Shown here piece after piece: positions 8,424 through 16,054 of a DNA stretch of 64,000 bases. A program made the translations under genes and the position numbers. The notes beneath the pieces were generated by a model. The model did no database searches. It saw only the letters and a list, made by a program, of their open reading frames with translations, and had not been told where the DNA came from. The DNA is from Streptomyces sp. BA2 (GTDB lineage: Bacteria; Actinomycetota; Actinomycetes; Streptomycetales; Streptomycetaceae), in NCBI RefSeq assembly GCF_009769735.1, contig NZ_WSRO01000002.1, positions 7,799,001 to 7,863,000 of the forward strand. The letters run 5' to 3'. Each line of letters opens with the position of its first letter. The first letter of the stretch is position 1.

Positions 8424-8429
8424 GGCCCC
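8410..8429. promoter_or_regulatory. rifamycin-associated element (RAE)
   Basis: The 20-base imperfect inverted repeat GGGGCTTGCGGCAAGGCCCC matches the RAE described upstream of rifamycin-resistance genes in actinomycetes, including helR. It sits 61 bases before the helR start codon and 68 bases before the hydrolase start. Each half contains a TTGCSG that can act as a -35, one per strand. The match to the RAE is from memory; the palindrome and its position are read directly. Confidence 0.85.
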
Positions 8430-8445
8430 CGTCATGCCCCACAAT
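8415..8445 (+). promoter_or_regulatory. candidate helR promoter, -35 inside the RAE
   Basis: TTGCGG (8415-8420) may serve as -35, with CACAAT (8440-8445) as -10 after a 19-base spacer. The spacing is longer than ideal and the -10 is weak, as expected for a promoter needing induction. The start codon lies 44 bases further on. Confidence 0.4.
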
Positions 8446-8489
8446 CGCAGGCCTAAGCCCAGGACCTGCGAAAACGGGAGATTCTCTAA

Positions 8490-10655
8490 GTGCCTGCGTT
8501 GCTGTCTGCGTTCGACCTTCCTGCCCGCCTCGCCCCCAAGTCCGACCCGACGCTGATCGCCCGGGACGAGAAGCATTTCGCGGCCGTCGCACAGAGCCTT
8601 GAGCAGACCATCGCCGAGGTGTCCGACCGCCTCGACGCCCAGCGCAAGGCGCCCGGCGGCATCGGCCGTGAGGCGATGGACCGGGACCTGGAGATCCACC
8701 GCCTGACCGGTCGCCTGCGTGCCCTGAACCGCTTCGGCCTCGACCTGTGCCTCGGGCACATCGTCACCGCGGACGACCCCGAGCCCGTATACATCGGCAG
8801 GCTCGGCCTCACCGACAGCGAGGGGCGCCGGCTGCTGCTCGACTGGCGCGCCCCCGCGGCCGAGCCCTTCTTCGCGGCGACCCACGCCGACCCGATGGGC
8901 CTGGCGAGCCGCCGCAGATACCGCTGGACCGACGGCCGGATCAGCGACTACTGGGACGAGGTGTTCACCGCCGACGGGCTCGAAGGGCACGCGGCGCTCG
9001 ACGACCAGTCCGCTTTCATCGCCAGCCTGGGCGGCAACCGCTCGTCCCGGATGCGCGACGTGCTCGCCACTATCCAGTCCGACCAGGACGCCATCATCCG
9101 GGCGGGCTCCCGCGGTGCTCTCGTCGTCGACGGCGGCCCGGGCACGGGCAAGACGGTCGTCGCCCTGCACCGCTCGGCCTATCTCCTCTACTCCGACCCC
9201 CGTCTCGGGCACAGCCGGGGCGGCGTGCTGTTCGTCGGCCCGCACCGGCCCTACCTGAACTACGTCTCCGACGTCCTGCCCAGCCTCGGCGAGGAGGGCG
9301 TGCAGACCTGCATCGTGCAGGACCTCGTCACCGAAGGGGCCACGGCGCGGGCCGAGACCGATCCGGAGGTGGCCCGCCTGAAGTCGTCCGCCGACATGGT
9401 GAAGGCGATCGAGAAGGCCGTCAGGTTCTACGAGGAGCCGCCCACCAAGGGCATGTCGGTCTCGACCGACTGGGCCGATGTCTGGGTGAGCGCCGACGAC
9501 TGGGCCGAGGCGTTCGACGCGGCGGGACGCGGCACTCCGCACAACGAGGCGCGCGAGCAGGTCTGGGAGGAGCTCGTCGCGATCCTCCTCGACAAGCTCG
9601 ACGGCGACGTCCCCGGCGAGCTCTTCGAGAAGTCGCTGCGGCACGACGAGGAGCTGGTCACCACCCTGCACCAGGCGTGGCCGCTGCTCGAAGCGGCGGA
9701 CCTCGTCGGAGACCTGTGGTCGAACTCCGCCTATCTGCGGATGTGCGCGCCCTGGCTCGACCGGGACGAGGTGCGCACCCTGCTCCGCAAGGAGGCGCCC
9801 CAGGCCTGGACGCTGTCCGACCTGCCGCTCCTGGACGCGGCACGCCAGCGGCTCGGCGACCCGGAGGCGGCCCGGCAAAAGCGCCGGCACGAGGCCATCC
9901 TCGCCGCCCAGCGCGAGCAGATGGCGCAGGTCGTCGACAACCTCATCGACGCCGCAGCCGCCTCAGGCGCCGACGGTGACGACGGCGAAGGCCTGGTGAC
10001 GATGTTGCGCGGCCAGGACGCCCAGGTCAGCCTGGTCGACGAGTCCGAACTGCCCCCTGCCGACCCGGACCGGCTCGCGGGACCGTTCGCGCACGTCGTC
10101 GTGGACGAGGCGCAGGAGCTGACCGACGCGGAGTGGCAGATGCTGCTGCTGCGCTGCCCGTCGCGCAGCTTCACCATCGTCGGCGACCGCGCGCAGGCCA
10201 GGCACGGGTTCACCGAGTCGTGGCAGGAACGCCTTGAGCGGATCGGGCTCGACCGGATCGAGGTGGCCTCCCTGAGCGTCAACTACCGGACGCCGGAAGA
10301 GGTCATGACGGAGGCCGAGCCGGTCATCCGGGCCGCGCTCCCGGACGCCAACGTGCCGACCTCCATCCGCAGCAGCGGGGTACCCGTCGTGCACGGCTCC
10401 GTGACGGAACTCGACTCGGTCCTCGGCGAGTGGCTGGCCGCCAACGCCGACGGGATCGCCTGTGTCATCGGCGATCCCGCCTTCAGGGCGACGTCCCGTG
10501 TCCGGTCACTGACCCCGGAGCTTTCGAAGGGACTCGAGTTCGACCTGGTCGTCCTCATCGACCCGGACAACTTCGGCGAGGGGATCGAGGGAGCGGTCGA
10601 CCGCTATGTGGCCATGACCCGGGCGACCCAGCAGCTCGTCGTCCTCACGAGCTGA
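8490..10655 (+). CDS. helR: HelR-type RNA polymerase-displacing helicase-like ATPase
   Basis: 721 residues from GTG 8490, with GGGAG a few bases upstream. It is a UvrD/Rep-like superfamily 1 ATPase of the HelD/HelR group: an N-terminal coiled coil (about 30-85), a 1A domain with Walker A GGPGTGKT (215-222), a large helical insertion, Walker B VVVDEAQEL (about 536-544), and C-terminal motifs VNYRTPEE and VAMTRATQQL. HelD proteins bind RNA polymerase and eject it from DNA. The HelR branch also dislodges bound rifamycin and gives tolerance. The RAE upstream supports HelR over plain HelD. It converges on mgtA with only 25 bases between the stops. Confidence 0.88.
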   Translation: MPALLSAFDLPARLAPKSDPTLIARDEKHFAAVAQSLEQTIAEVSDRLDAQRKAPGGIGREAMDRDLEIHRLTGRLRALNRFGLDLCLGHIVTADDPEPVYIGRLGLTDSEGRRLLLDWRAPAAEPFFAATHADPMGLASRRRYRWTDGRISDYWDEVFTADGLEGHAALDDQSAFIASLGGNRSSRMRDVLATIQSDQDAIIRAGSRGALVVDGGPGTGKTVVALHRSAYLLYSDPRLGHSRGGVLFVGPHRPYLNYVSDVLPSLGEEGVQTCIVQDLVTEGATARAETDPEVARLKSSADMVKAIEKAVRFYEEPPTKGMSVSTDWADVWVSADDWAEAFDAAGRGTPHNEAREQVWEELVAILLDKLDGDVPGELFEKSLRHDEELVTTLHQAWPLLEAADLVGDLWSNSAYLRMCAPWLDRDEVRTLLRKEAPQAWTLSDLPLLDAARQRLGDPEAARQKRRHEAILAAQREQMAQVVDNLIDAAAASGADGDDGEGLVTMLRGQDAQVSLVDESELPPADPDRLAGPFAHVVVDEAQELTDAEWQMLLLRCPSRSFTIVGDRAQARHGFTESWQERLERIGLDRIEVASLSVNYRTPEEVMTEAEPVIRAALPDANVPTSIRSSGVPVVHGSVTELDSVLGEWLAANADGIACVIGDPAFRATSRVRSLTPELSKGLEFDLVVLIDPDNFGEGIEGAVDRYVAMTRATQQLVVLTS

Positions 10656-10680
10656 CCGGGCCGCCCCTGGGCCCCCGGCG

Positions 10681-13392
10681 TCAGAGCCAGCTGCCGTACC
10701 GCCGGATGTACCGGCCCTTCACCACCTGGGTGAGCGTGCAGTACGCGAGCAGCGTCCCGATCAGCCACGGGAAGTAGCTCATCGGCAGCGGCTCCATCGA
10801 CAGGGCCGGAGCCAGCGGCGAGAACGGCAGCCAGAGGCCGAAGGCCATCACCGCGCCCGTCATGAGCAGCACCGGCAGTGACGCGCGGGACTGGATGAAC
10901 GGGATCCTGCGCGTGCGGATCATGTGAACGATCAGCGTCTGCGACAGCAGACCCTCCACGAACCAGCCCGTCTGGAAGAGGGTCTGCTGCGCGGGCGAGT
11001 TCGCCTGGAAGACGTACCACATCACCAGGAACGTGGTGATGTCGAAGACCGAGCTGATCGGACCGACCCGGATCATGAACCGGCCGATGCCCTTCGCGTC
11101 CCACGCGCGCGGCTCGCGCAGGTACTCCTTGTCCATCCGGTCCCAGGGGATCGACAGCTGGCTGATGTCGTAGCAGAGGTTCTGCACCAGGAGGTGGATG
11201 GCGAGCATCGGCTGGAAGGGGAGGAACGCCGAAGCGACCAGGACAGAGAAGACGTTCCCGAAGTTCGACGACGCCGTCATCTTGATGTACTTGATGGTGT
11301 TGCCGAAGGTCTGACGGCCCATCAACACGCCCTGTTCCAGGACCATCAGGTCCTTCTCCAGGAGGATGATGTCCGCGGACTCCTTGGCGATGTCGACGGC
11401 CGTGTCGACCGAGACACCCACATCCGCCTCGCGCAGCGCCGCCGCGTCGTTGATGCCGTCCCCGAGGAACCCGACCGTGTGCCCGTCGGCCTTCAGGGCC
11501 CGTACGATCCGTGCCTTCTGGACCGGGTTGACCCGCGCGAACACCGTGGTCGTACGGGCGAGACGGCGCAGCTCCGCGTCGTCGACCAGGTCCACCGTGG
11601 CGCCCGTGATCAACTCGCTGACGTCGAGGCCGACATCGGCGCAGACCCGCGCCGCGACCAGTTCGTTGTCGCCGGTGACGACCTTGACCGCGACGCCGTT
11701 GCCGGCGAGCGCGCGCAGGGCATCGGCGGCGTCCTGCTTCGGAGGGTCGAGGAACGCCAGGAACCCGACGAGAGTCAGGTCCGACTCGTCCGCCACCGTG
11801 TAGGTGTCGCGGTCGGCGGGCACCGTGCGCGTCGCTACCGCGAGGATGCGCAGGCCCTCGCGGTTGTGGCGCTCGCTGATGTGCGTGACGTGGGCGCGCA
11901 GTTGGGCGGTGAGTTCGACGCGCTCGCCGCGGTCCATGACGTGAGCGCACCGCTCGACGACCTCCTCCGCCGCGCCTTTGGTGACGATCGTGTGCTCGGC
12001 GGCCGGTCCCGACAGTTCCTCGCGGCGCAGCACGACGGACATCCGCCGTCGGGCGAAGTCGAAGGGGATCTCGTCGACCATCGTGAAGAGCCGGTCGACG
12101 ACAACCTCCTCGGCCTCGTCGATGCGGTCGACGACCGCCTGATCCATGAGGTTGCGAAGGCCCGTCTGGAAGTGCGCGTTGAGGTAGGCGTATTCGAGTA
12201 CTTCGCGGTCCTCGCGACCGCGGGCGTCGAGGTAGCGGTCGAGGACGATGCGGTCCTCGGTGAGCGTCCCCGTCTTGTCGGTGCACAGCACGTCCATCGC
12301 GCCCAGGTTCTGGATCGCGCCCAGCTGCTTGACCACGACCTTGTGCTTCGACATCGCAACCGCGCCGCGCGCCAGGTTCGCCGAGACGACCATCGGCAGC
12401 ATCTCGGGGGTGAGCCCGACCGCCACCGAGATCGAGAACAGCAGCGCCTGGTCCCAGTCGCCCTTGGTGAAGCCGTTGATCGCGAAGACGATCGGGACCA
12501 TCACCAGCATGAAGCGGATGAGCAGGAAGCTGACCCGCCCCACGCCGAGGTCGAAGGCGGTCTGCGGACGGTCGCCGGCCAGGACACCCGCCATCGAGCC
12601 GAAGTAGGTGTCCGCGCCCGTGGCGACGGCCACGCCGGTCGCCGTGCCCGAGGTCACCGACGTACCCATCAGGCAGAGGTTGTCGGCCTCGACCGGGTCG
12701 GCGGTCGTGCGCTGGCCGAGGTCGGGGGCGCACGTGTCCGCCTTGGCCGCCGGCAGCGACTCGCCCGACAAGGCCGCCTGGCTGACCATCAGGTCCTTGG
12801 CGGAGAGCAGCCGCAGATCGGCCGGGACCATGTCGCCCGCCGCGAGTTTCACGAGGTCGCCGGGGACGACCTGCTCCATCGGGATCTCTTCGGTGCCGGG
12901 CTGCTCGCTCCACCGGCGCTGGACCGCGCAGGAGGTGGTGACCAGCGCTTTCAGCGCCTGGGCCGACCGGGTCGAGCGGAACTCCTGCCAGAACCGCAGA
13001 AGGCCGCTGATCAGCACCATCGAGGTGAGGATCCAGACGCCGGGGTCGGCCGGGTCCTGCCAGTACATGACCGCCGCGAGCACGACCAGCACGCCGATGA
13101 AGGGGTTGCGGAAGGACTTGGCGAGCTGCGCCGTCCAGTGCGGTGGGCGCTCCTGGGCGACGACGTTCTCGCCGTGCCGCTCCAGGCGTTCCAGGACCTG
13201 GTCCTGGCGCAGTCCGCGGGTGCCCGTGCCGAGCTCCCGCAGGACGTCGCGGGCGGGCTTCGCGCTCAACTCGACGAGCCGTACGCCGACTTCGCGGGTC
13301 CGGGCGTCCAGCTCGGCGGCCTTGCGCTCGCGGTTGTTCACGGGGTTCTCGCCCGGCGTCGCCGGGCGTACCTGGGGAATCAGCTTGTTCAT
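10681..13392 (-). CDS. mgtA: magnesium-translocating P-type ATPase (P3B)
   Basis: 903 residues from ATG 13392, preceded by GGGAGG. Domains in order are the N-terminal cytoplasmic region, TM1-2 (about 98-130), the actuator with LSGES (208-212), TM3-4 with GLTPEMLP (326-333, typical of MgtA/MgtB), phosphorylation site D372 in CTDKTGTL, the nucleotide domain, the hinge GDGIND, and four to six C-terminal helices. It imports Mg2+ across the plasma membrane down its gradient, powered by ATP. A 16-bp palindrome and a hairpin lie 150-200 bases upstream, but I could not recognise an M-box leader. The length is normal for the family. Confidence 0.93.
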   Translation of the reverse strand: MNKLIPQVRPATPGENPVNNRERKAAELDARTREVGVRLVELSAKPARDVLRELGTGTRGLRQDQVLERLERHGENVVAQERPPHWTAQLAKSFRNPFIGVLVVLAAVMYWQDPADPGVWILTSMVLISGLLRFWQEFRSTRSAQALKALVTTSCAVQRRWSEQPGTEEIPMEQVVPGDLVKLAAGDMVPADLRLLSAKDLMVSQAALSGESLPAAKADTCAPDLGQRTTADPVEADNLCLMGTSVTSGTATGVAVATGADTYFGSMAGVLAGDRPQTAFDLGVGRVSFLLIRFMLVMVPIVFAINGFTKGDWDQALLFSISVAVGLTPEMLPMVVSANLARGAVAMSKHKVVVKQLGAIQNLGAMDVLCTDKTGTLTEDRIVLDRYLDARGREDREVLEYAYLNAHFQTGLRNLMDQAVVDRIDEAEEVVVDRLFTMVDEIPFDFARRRMSVVLRREELSGPAAEHTIVTKGAAEEVVERCAHVMDRGERVELTAQLRAHVTHISERHNREGLRILAVATRTVPADRDTYTVADESDLTLVGFLAFLDPPKQDAADALRALAGNGVAVKVVTGDNELVAARVCADVGLDVSELITGATVDLVDDAELRRLARTTTVFARVNPVQKARIVRALKADGHTVGFLGDGINDAAALREADVGVSVDTAVDIAKESADIILLEKDLMVLEQGVLMGRQTFGNTIKYIKMTASSNFGNVFSVLVASAFLPFQPMLAIHLLVQNLCYDISQLSIPWDRMDKEYLREPRAWDAKGIGRFMIRVGPISSVFDITTFLVMWYVFQANSPAQQTLFQTGWFVEGLLSQTLIVHMIRTRRIPFIQSRASLPVLLMTGAVMAFGLWLPFSPLAPALSMEPLPMSYFPWLIGTLLAYCTLTQVVKGRYIRRYGSWL

Positions 13393-13547
13393 GGCAGACC
13401 TCCCTCCGTGCGGGGGCATGGCGAAGCACGCCCGTGCACAGGGACGTAGATGTATGTGATGGGTGGCGCCGTCAGCGGGCACGGCGCATCGCCGCGGTAC
13501 GCGACCGCGGGTGCGGGACCGCGTGACGGAGAAAGAGGGAAAGGGGC

Positions 13548-13565
13548 GAGGCGGAGTTACGCCTC
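13548..13565. promoter_or_regulatory. short hairpin upstream of mgtA
   Basis: The arms GAGGCG and CGCCTC enclose a six-base loop. It is about 155 bases before the mgtA start and could be a leader stem or half of an operator. The function is unknown. Confidence 0.4.
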
Positions 13566-13571
13566 AGCCGC

Positions 13572-13587
13572 GAAGCGAATTCGCTTC
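13572..13587. promoter_or_regulatory. perfect 16-bp palindrome, candidate operator
   Basis: GAAGCGAATTCGCTTC is fully self-complementary and stands alone in the spacer between mgtA and the phospholipase gene. The length and symmetry fit a dimeric repressor site. No cognate regulator is next to it. Confidence 0.5.
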
Positions 13588-13835
13588 AGTGAGACGTGAC
13601 GCTGACGCAAGGACTTCCTTCGGGACTCATCCCGAACACCTCCTTGCGATCGCGGAACACGGAAGAACGCACCATCGAGCGGTGCAGGGCCAAGTCAGGC
13701 ATGTCAGTACACATATGTCAAATACGGGACTTTGGTCCTTATAAGGTCAGGCCTTGTGTCCTGCCCACCAAGGGTTGGACTTCTCTTCACATCCAGGTCA
13801 CAGCCCCTTCCCTGATCCTTGCTCCCCTTGAAACA

Positions 13836-13857
13836 CTTCACCCGCTCACGTCCCCCA
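13836..13857 (+). promoter_or_regulatory. possible PHO box
   Basis: CTTCACCCGCT at 13836-13846 resembles the 11-bp PhoP direct-repeat unit of Streptomyces (G[G/T]TCAYYYRSG). The adjoining CACGTCCCCCA would be a poor second unit. It lies 30 bases before a phospholipase gene, a class often controlled by phosphate starvation. Confidence 0.25.
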
Positions 13858-13886
13858 CACCCCACATCACGAGGTCGAATCCACTC

Positions 13887-15944
13887 ATGCCAGAACTCAA
13901 TCGGCGCCGGTTCATGCAGATCGCCGGCGGCACCGCAGCTTCCGCGATGCTCACCGAGAGCATCGCCCGCGCCGTCGCTCTGCCCGCCCAGCGCCGCTCC
14001 GGTTCCATCGAGGACGTCGAGCACGTCATCGTCCTGATGCAGGAGAACCGTTCCTTCGACCACTACTTCGGCACCATGAAGGGCGTACGCGGCTTCGGCG
14101 ACCCGCGCCCGGTGACCCTGCCCAGCGGTAAACCCGTCTGGAACCAGTCCGGCGGCGGCAAGGAAGTGCTGCCCTTCCACCCGGACGCCGAGGACCTCGG
14201 CATGCAGTTCATCGCGGGCCTCGACCACGACTGGGCGGGCGGCCACAGCGCCGTCGGCAACGGCAAGTACGACAACTGGATCGCCGCCAAGTCCGAGCGG
14301 ACGATGGCGTACCTGACGCGCGACGACATTCCGTTCCACTACGCCCTGGCCGACGCGTTCACCGTCTGCGACGACTACCACTGTTCGTTCATCGGGGCCA
14401 CCGACCCCAACCGCTACTACATGCTGACGGGCCACGTCGGCAACGACGGCAAGGGCGGCGGCCCCATCCTCGGCAACCAGGAGGCGGGCTACGACTGGAC
14501 GACGTACGCCGAGCGCCTGGAGCAGGCCGGGGTCTCCTGGAAGGTGTACCAGGACATCGGCGACGGCCTGGACGCGGCCGGAAAGTGGGGCTGGATAGAC
14601 GATGCGTACCGCGGGAACTACGGCGACAACTCGCTGCTGTACTTCAACAAGTACCGCAACGCCAAGCCCGGCGACCCCCTCTACGACAAGGCGCGCACCG
14701 GCACGAACGTGAAGGCGGGCGACGGCTACTTCGACCTCCTGAAGGCCGACGTGAAGGCCGACAAGCTGCCGCAGGTCTCGTACATCGCCGCGCCCGAGGC
14801 CTTCACCGAGCACCCGAACTGGCCGGTGAACTTCGGCGCCTGGTACATCGCGCAGGTCCTGGACGCGCTCACCTCCAACCCCGAGGTGTGGGCGAAGACG
14901 GCCCTTTTCATCACGTACGACGAGAACGACGGCTACTTCGACCACGTCGTCCCGCCGTACGTCCCCAAGGACGCCAACCAGGGCCTGTCCACCGTCGACA
15001 CGGCCCTCGACTACTTCCCCGGCAACGCGCAGTACGCCGCAGGACACTACGGCCTCGGCCAGCGCGTCCCGATGGTCGTCGTCTCGCCCTGGAGCACCGG
15101 CGGATTCGTGAACTCCGAGGTCTTCGACCACACGTCGATCATCCGGTTCATGGAGAAGCGCTTCGGCGTGCGCGAGCCGAACATCTCGCCGTGGCGGCGC
15201 GCCATCTGCGGTGATCTCACGTCAGCCTTCGACTTCGCGGGCAAGGACACCGACCCGGCGCAGCTGCCGGACACCGACGCCTATGAGCCGCCGGACAACG
15301 AGCGCCACCCCGACTACGTGCCCAAGGCGCCCGCGAAGGGGAACCTGCCCAAGCAGGAGTCCGGCTCCCGGCCCGCGCGCCCGCTGCCGTACGCGCCGCT
15401 GGTGGACGGAGCCGGTGCGCCCGCCGACGGCAAGTTCACGCTCACCTTCAGCGGCGGCGACGCGGCCGGTGCCTGCTTCCACGTCCGCTCCAACAACCGT
15501 ACGGACGGCCCCTGGACGTACACCACGGAGGCAGGCAAGAAGATCTCCGACACCTGGAACACGGCGTACTCGAAGGGTGCGTACGACCTGTCGGTGTTCG
15601 GCCCGAACGGCTTCCTGCGCGTCTTCAAGGGGCCCGGCAAGACCGCGGGCCCGGAGGTGACCGCCCGCCACGACAAGGCGACCGGCAACCTCAACCTGAC
15701 CCTGAAGAACGCGGGAAGCGCCGACGTGAACCTCAGCGTCTCCAACGGCTACGGCGGCGCGGCACAGACCTTCAAGGTGAAGGCGGGCAGCACCGTCGAG
15801 CACACCGTCGACCTGCGGGCGAGCAAGCGCTGGTACGACGTGACGGTGAAGTCCGACGCGGACGCCACCTTCCTGCGGCGCTACGCCGGGCACGTGGAGA
15901 CCGGCCGGGCCGGGGTCAGCGACCCGGCGATCGTCTCCGCCTGA
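13887..15944 (+). CDS. Tat-exported phosphocholine-specific phospholipase C
   Basis: 685 residues from ATG 13887 (MPELNRRRFMQIAGG...). NRRRFMQ plus a hydrophobic stretch ending near ARAVALPAQ is a twin-arginine signal. The phosphoesterase domain starts with DVEHVIVLMQENRSFDHYFG, the metal-binding opening of this family, and continues through FITYDENDGYFDHVVPP. Two C-terminal DUF756 beta domains follow. It cleaves phosphatidylcholine or sphingomyelin outside the cell to give diacylglycerol or ceramide and phosphocholine. The AUG choice drops a long low-quality upstream extension. A strong terminator follows the stop. Confidence 0.92.
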   Translation: MPELNRRRFMQIAGGTAASAMLTESIARAVALPAQRRSGSIEDVEHVIVLMQENRSFDHYFGTMKGVRGFGDPRPVTLPSGKPVWNQSGGGKEVLPFHPDAEDLGMQFIAGLDHDWAGGHSAVGNGKYDNWIAAKSERTMAYLTRDDIPFHYALADAFTVCDDYHCSFIGATDPNRYYMLTGHVGNDGKGGGPILGNQEAGYDWTTYAERLEQAGVSWKVYQDIGDGLDAAGKWGWIDDAYRGNYGDNSLLYFNKYRNAKPGDPLYDKARTGTNVKAGDGYFDLLKADVKADKLPQVSYIAAPEAFTEHPNWPVNFGAWYIAQVLDALTSNPEVWAKTALFITYDENDGYFDHVVPPYVPKDANQGLSTVDTALDYFPGNAQYAAGHYGLGQRVPMVVVSPWSTGGFVNSEVFDHTSIIRFMEKRFGVREPNISPWRRAICGDLTSAFDFAGKDTDPAQLPDTDAYEPPDNERHPDYVPKAPAKGNLPKQESGSRPARPLPYAPLVDGAGAPADGKFTLTFSGGDAAGACFHVRSNNRTDGPWTYTTEAGKKISDTWNTAYSKGAYDLSVFGPNGFLRVFKGPGKTAGPEVTARHDKATGNLNLTLKNAGSADVNLSVSNGYGGAAQTFKVKAGSTVEHTVDLRASKRWYDVTVKSDADATFLRRYAGHVETGRAGVSDPAIVSA

Positions 15945-15951
15945 CTCCCCC

Positions 15952-15992
15952 AAAGGGCCGCCGCCGGACCACAGCTCCGGCGGCGGCCCTTT
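15952..15992 (+). terminator. terminator after phospholipase C
   Basis: Two perfect 17-base arms (15952-15968 and 15976-15992, starting AAAGGGCCGCC) with a seven-base loop. The stem is strong; the T-run is short, as usual in Streptomyces. Confidence 0.85.
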
Positions 15993-16054
15993 CGCGCGCC
16001 TGCCGTCGAAAACAGGAGGCCGTCAGATCCTGCCCGCGCATAGCATGCGGAGGC

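Larger units (their letters stand above)
13393..13886. other. divergent mgtA/phospholipase C regulatory region
   Basis: 494 bases with no convincing gene; open frames of about 90-130 codons here are GC-driven. It contains a hairpin (13548-13565), a perfect 16-bp palindrome (13572-13587) and, close to the phospholipase start, a possible PHO box (13836-13857). AT-rich stretches near 13700-13760 may hold promoters, but no pair is convincing. Confidence 0.55.

Noticed and set aside
10924..13449. 841-codon plus-strand open frame opposite mgtA
   Set aside because: Shadow of the P-type ATPase caused by GC bias; charged, repetitive composition with no domain, while the minus strand has every P-type ATPase motif.
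13393..13886. M-box magnesium riboswitch before mgtA
   Set aside because: The conserved M-box blocks could not be found on the minus strand; only a hairpin and a palindrome are present. A covariance search would settle it.
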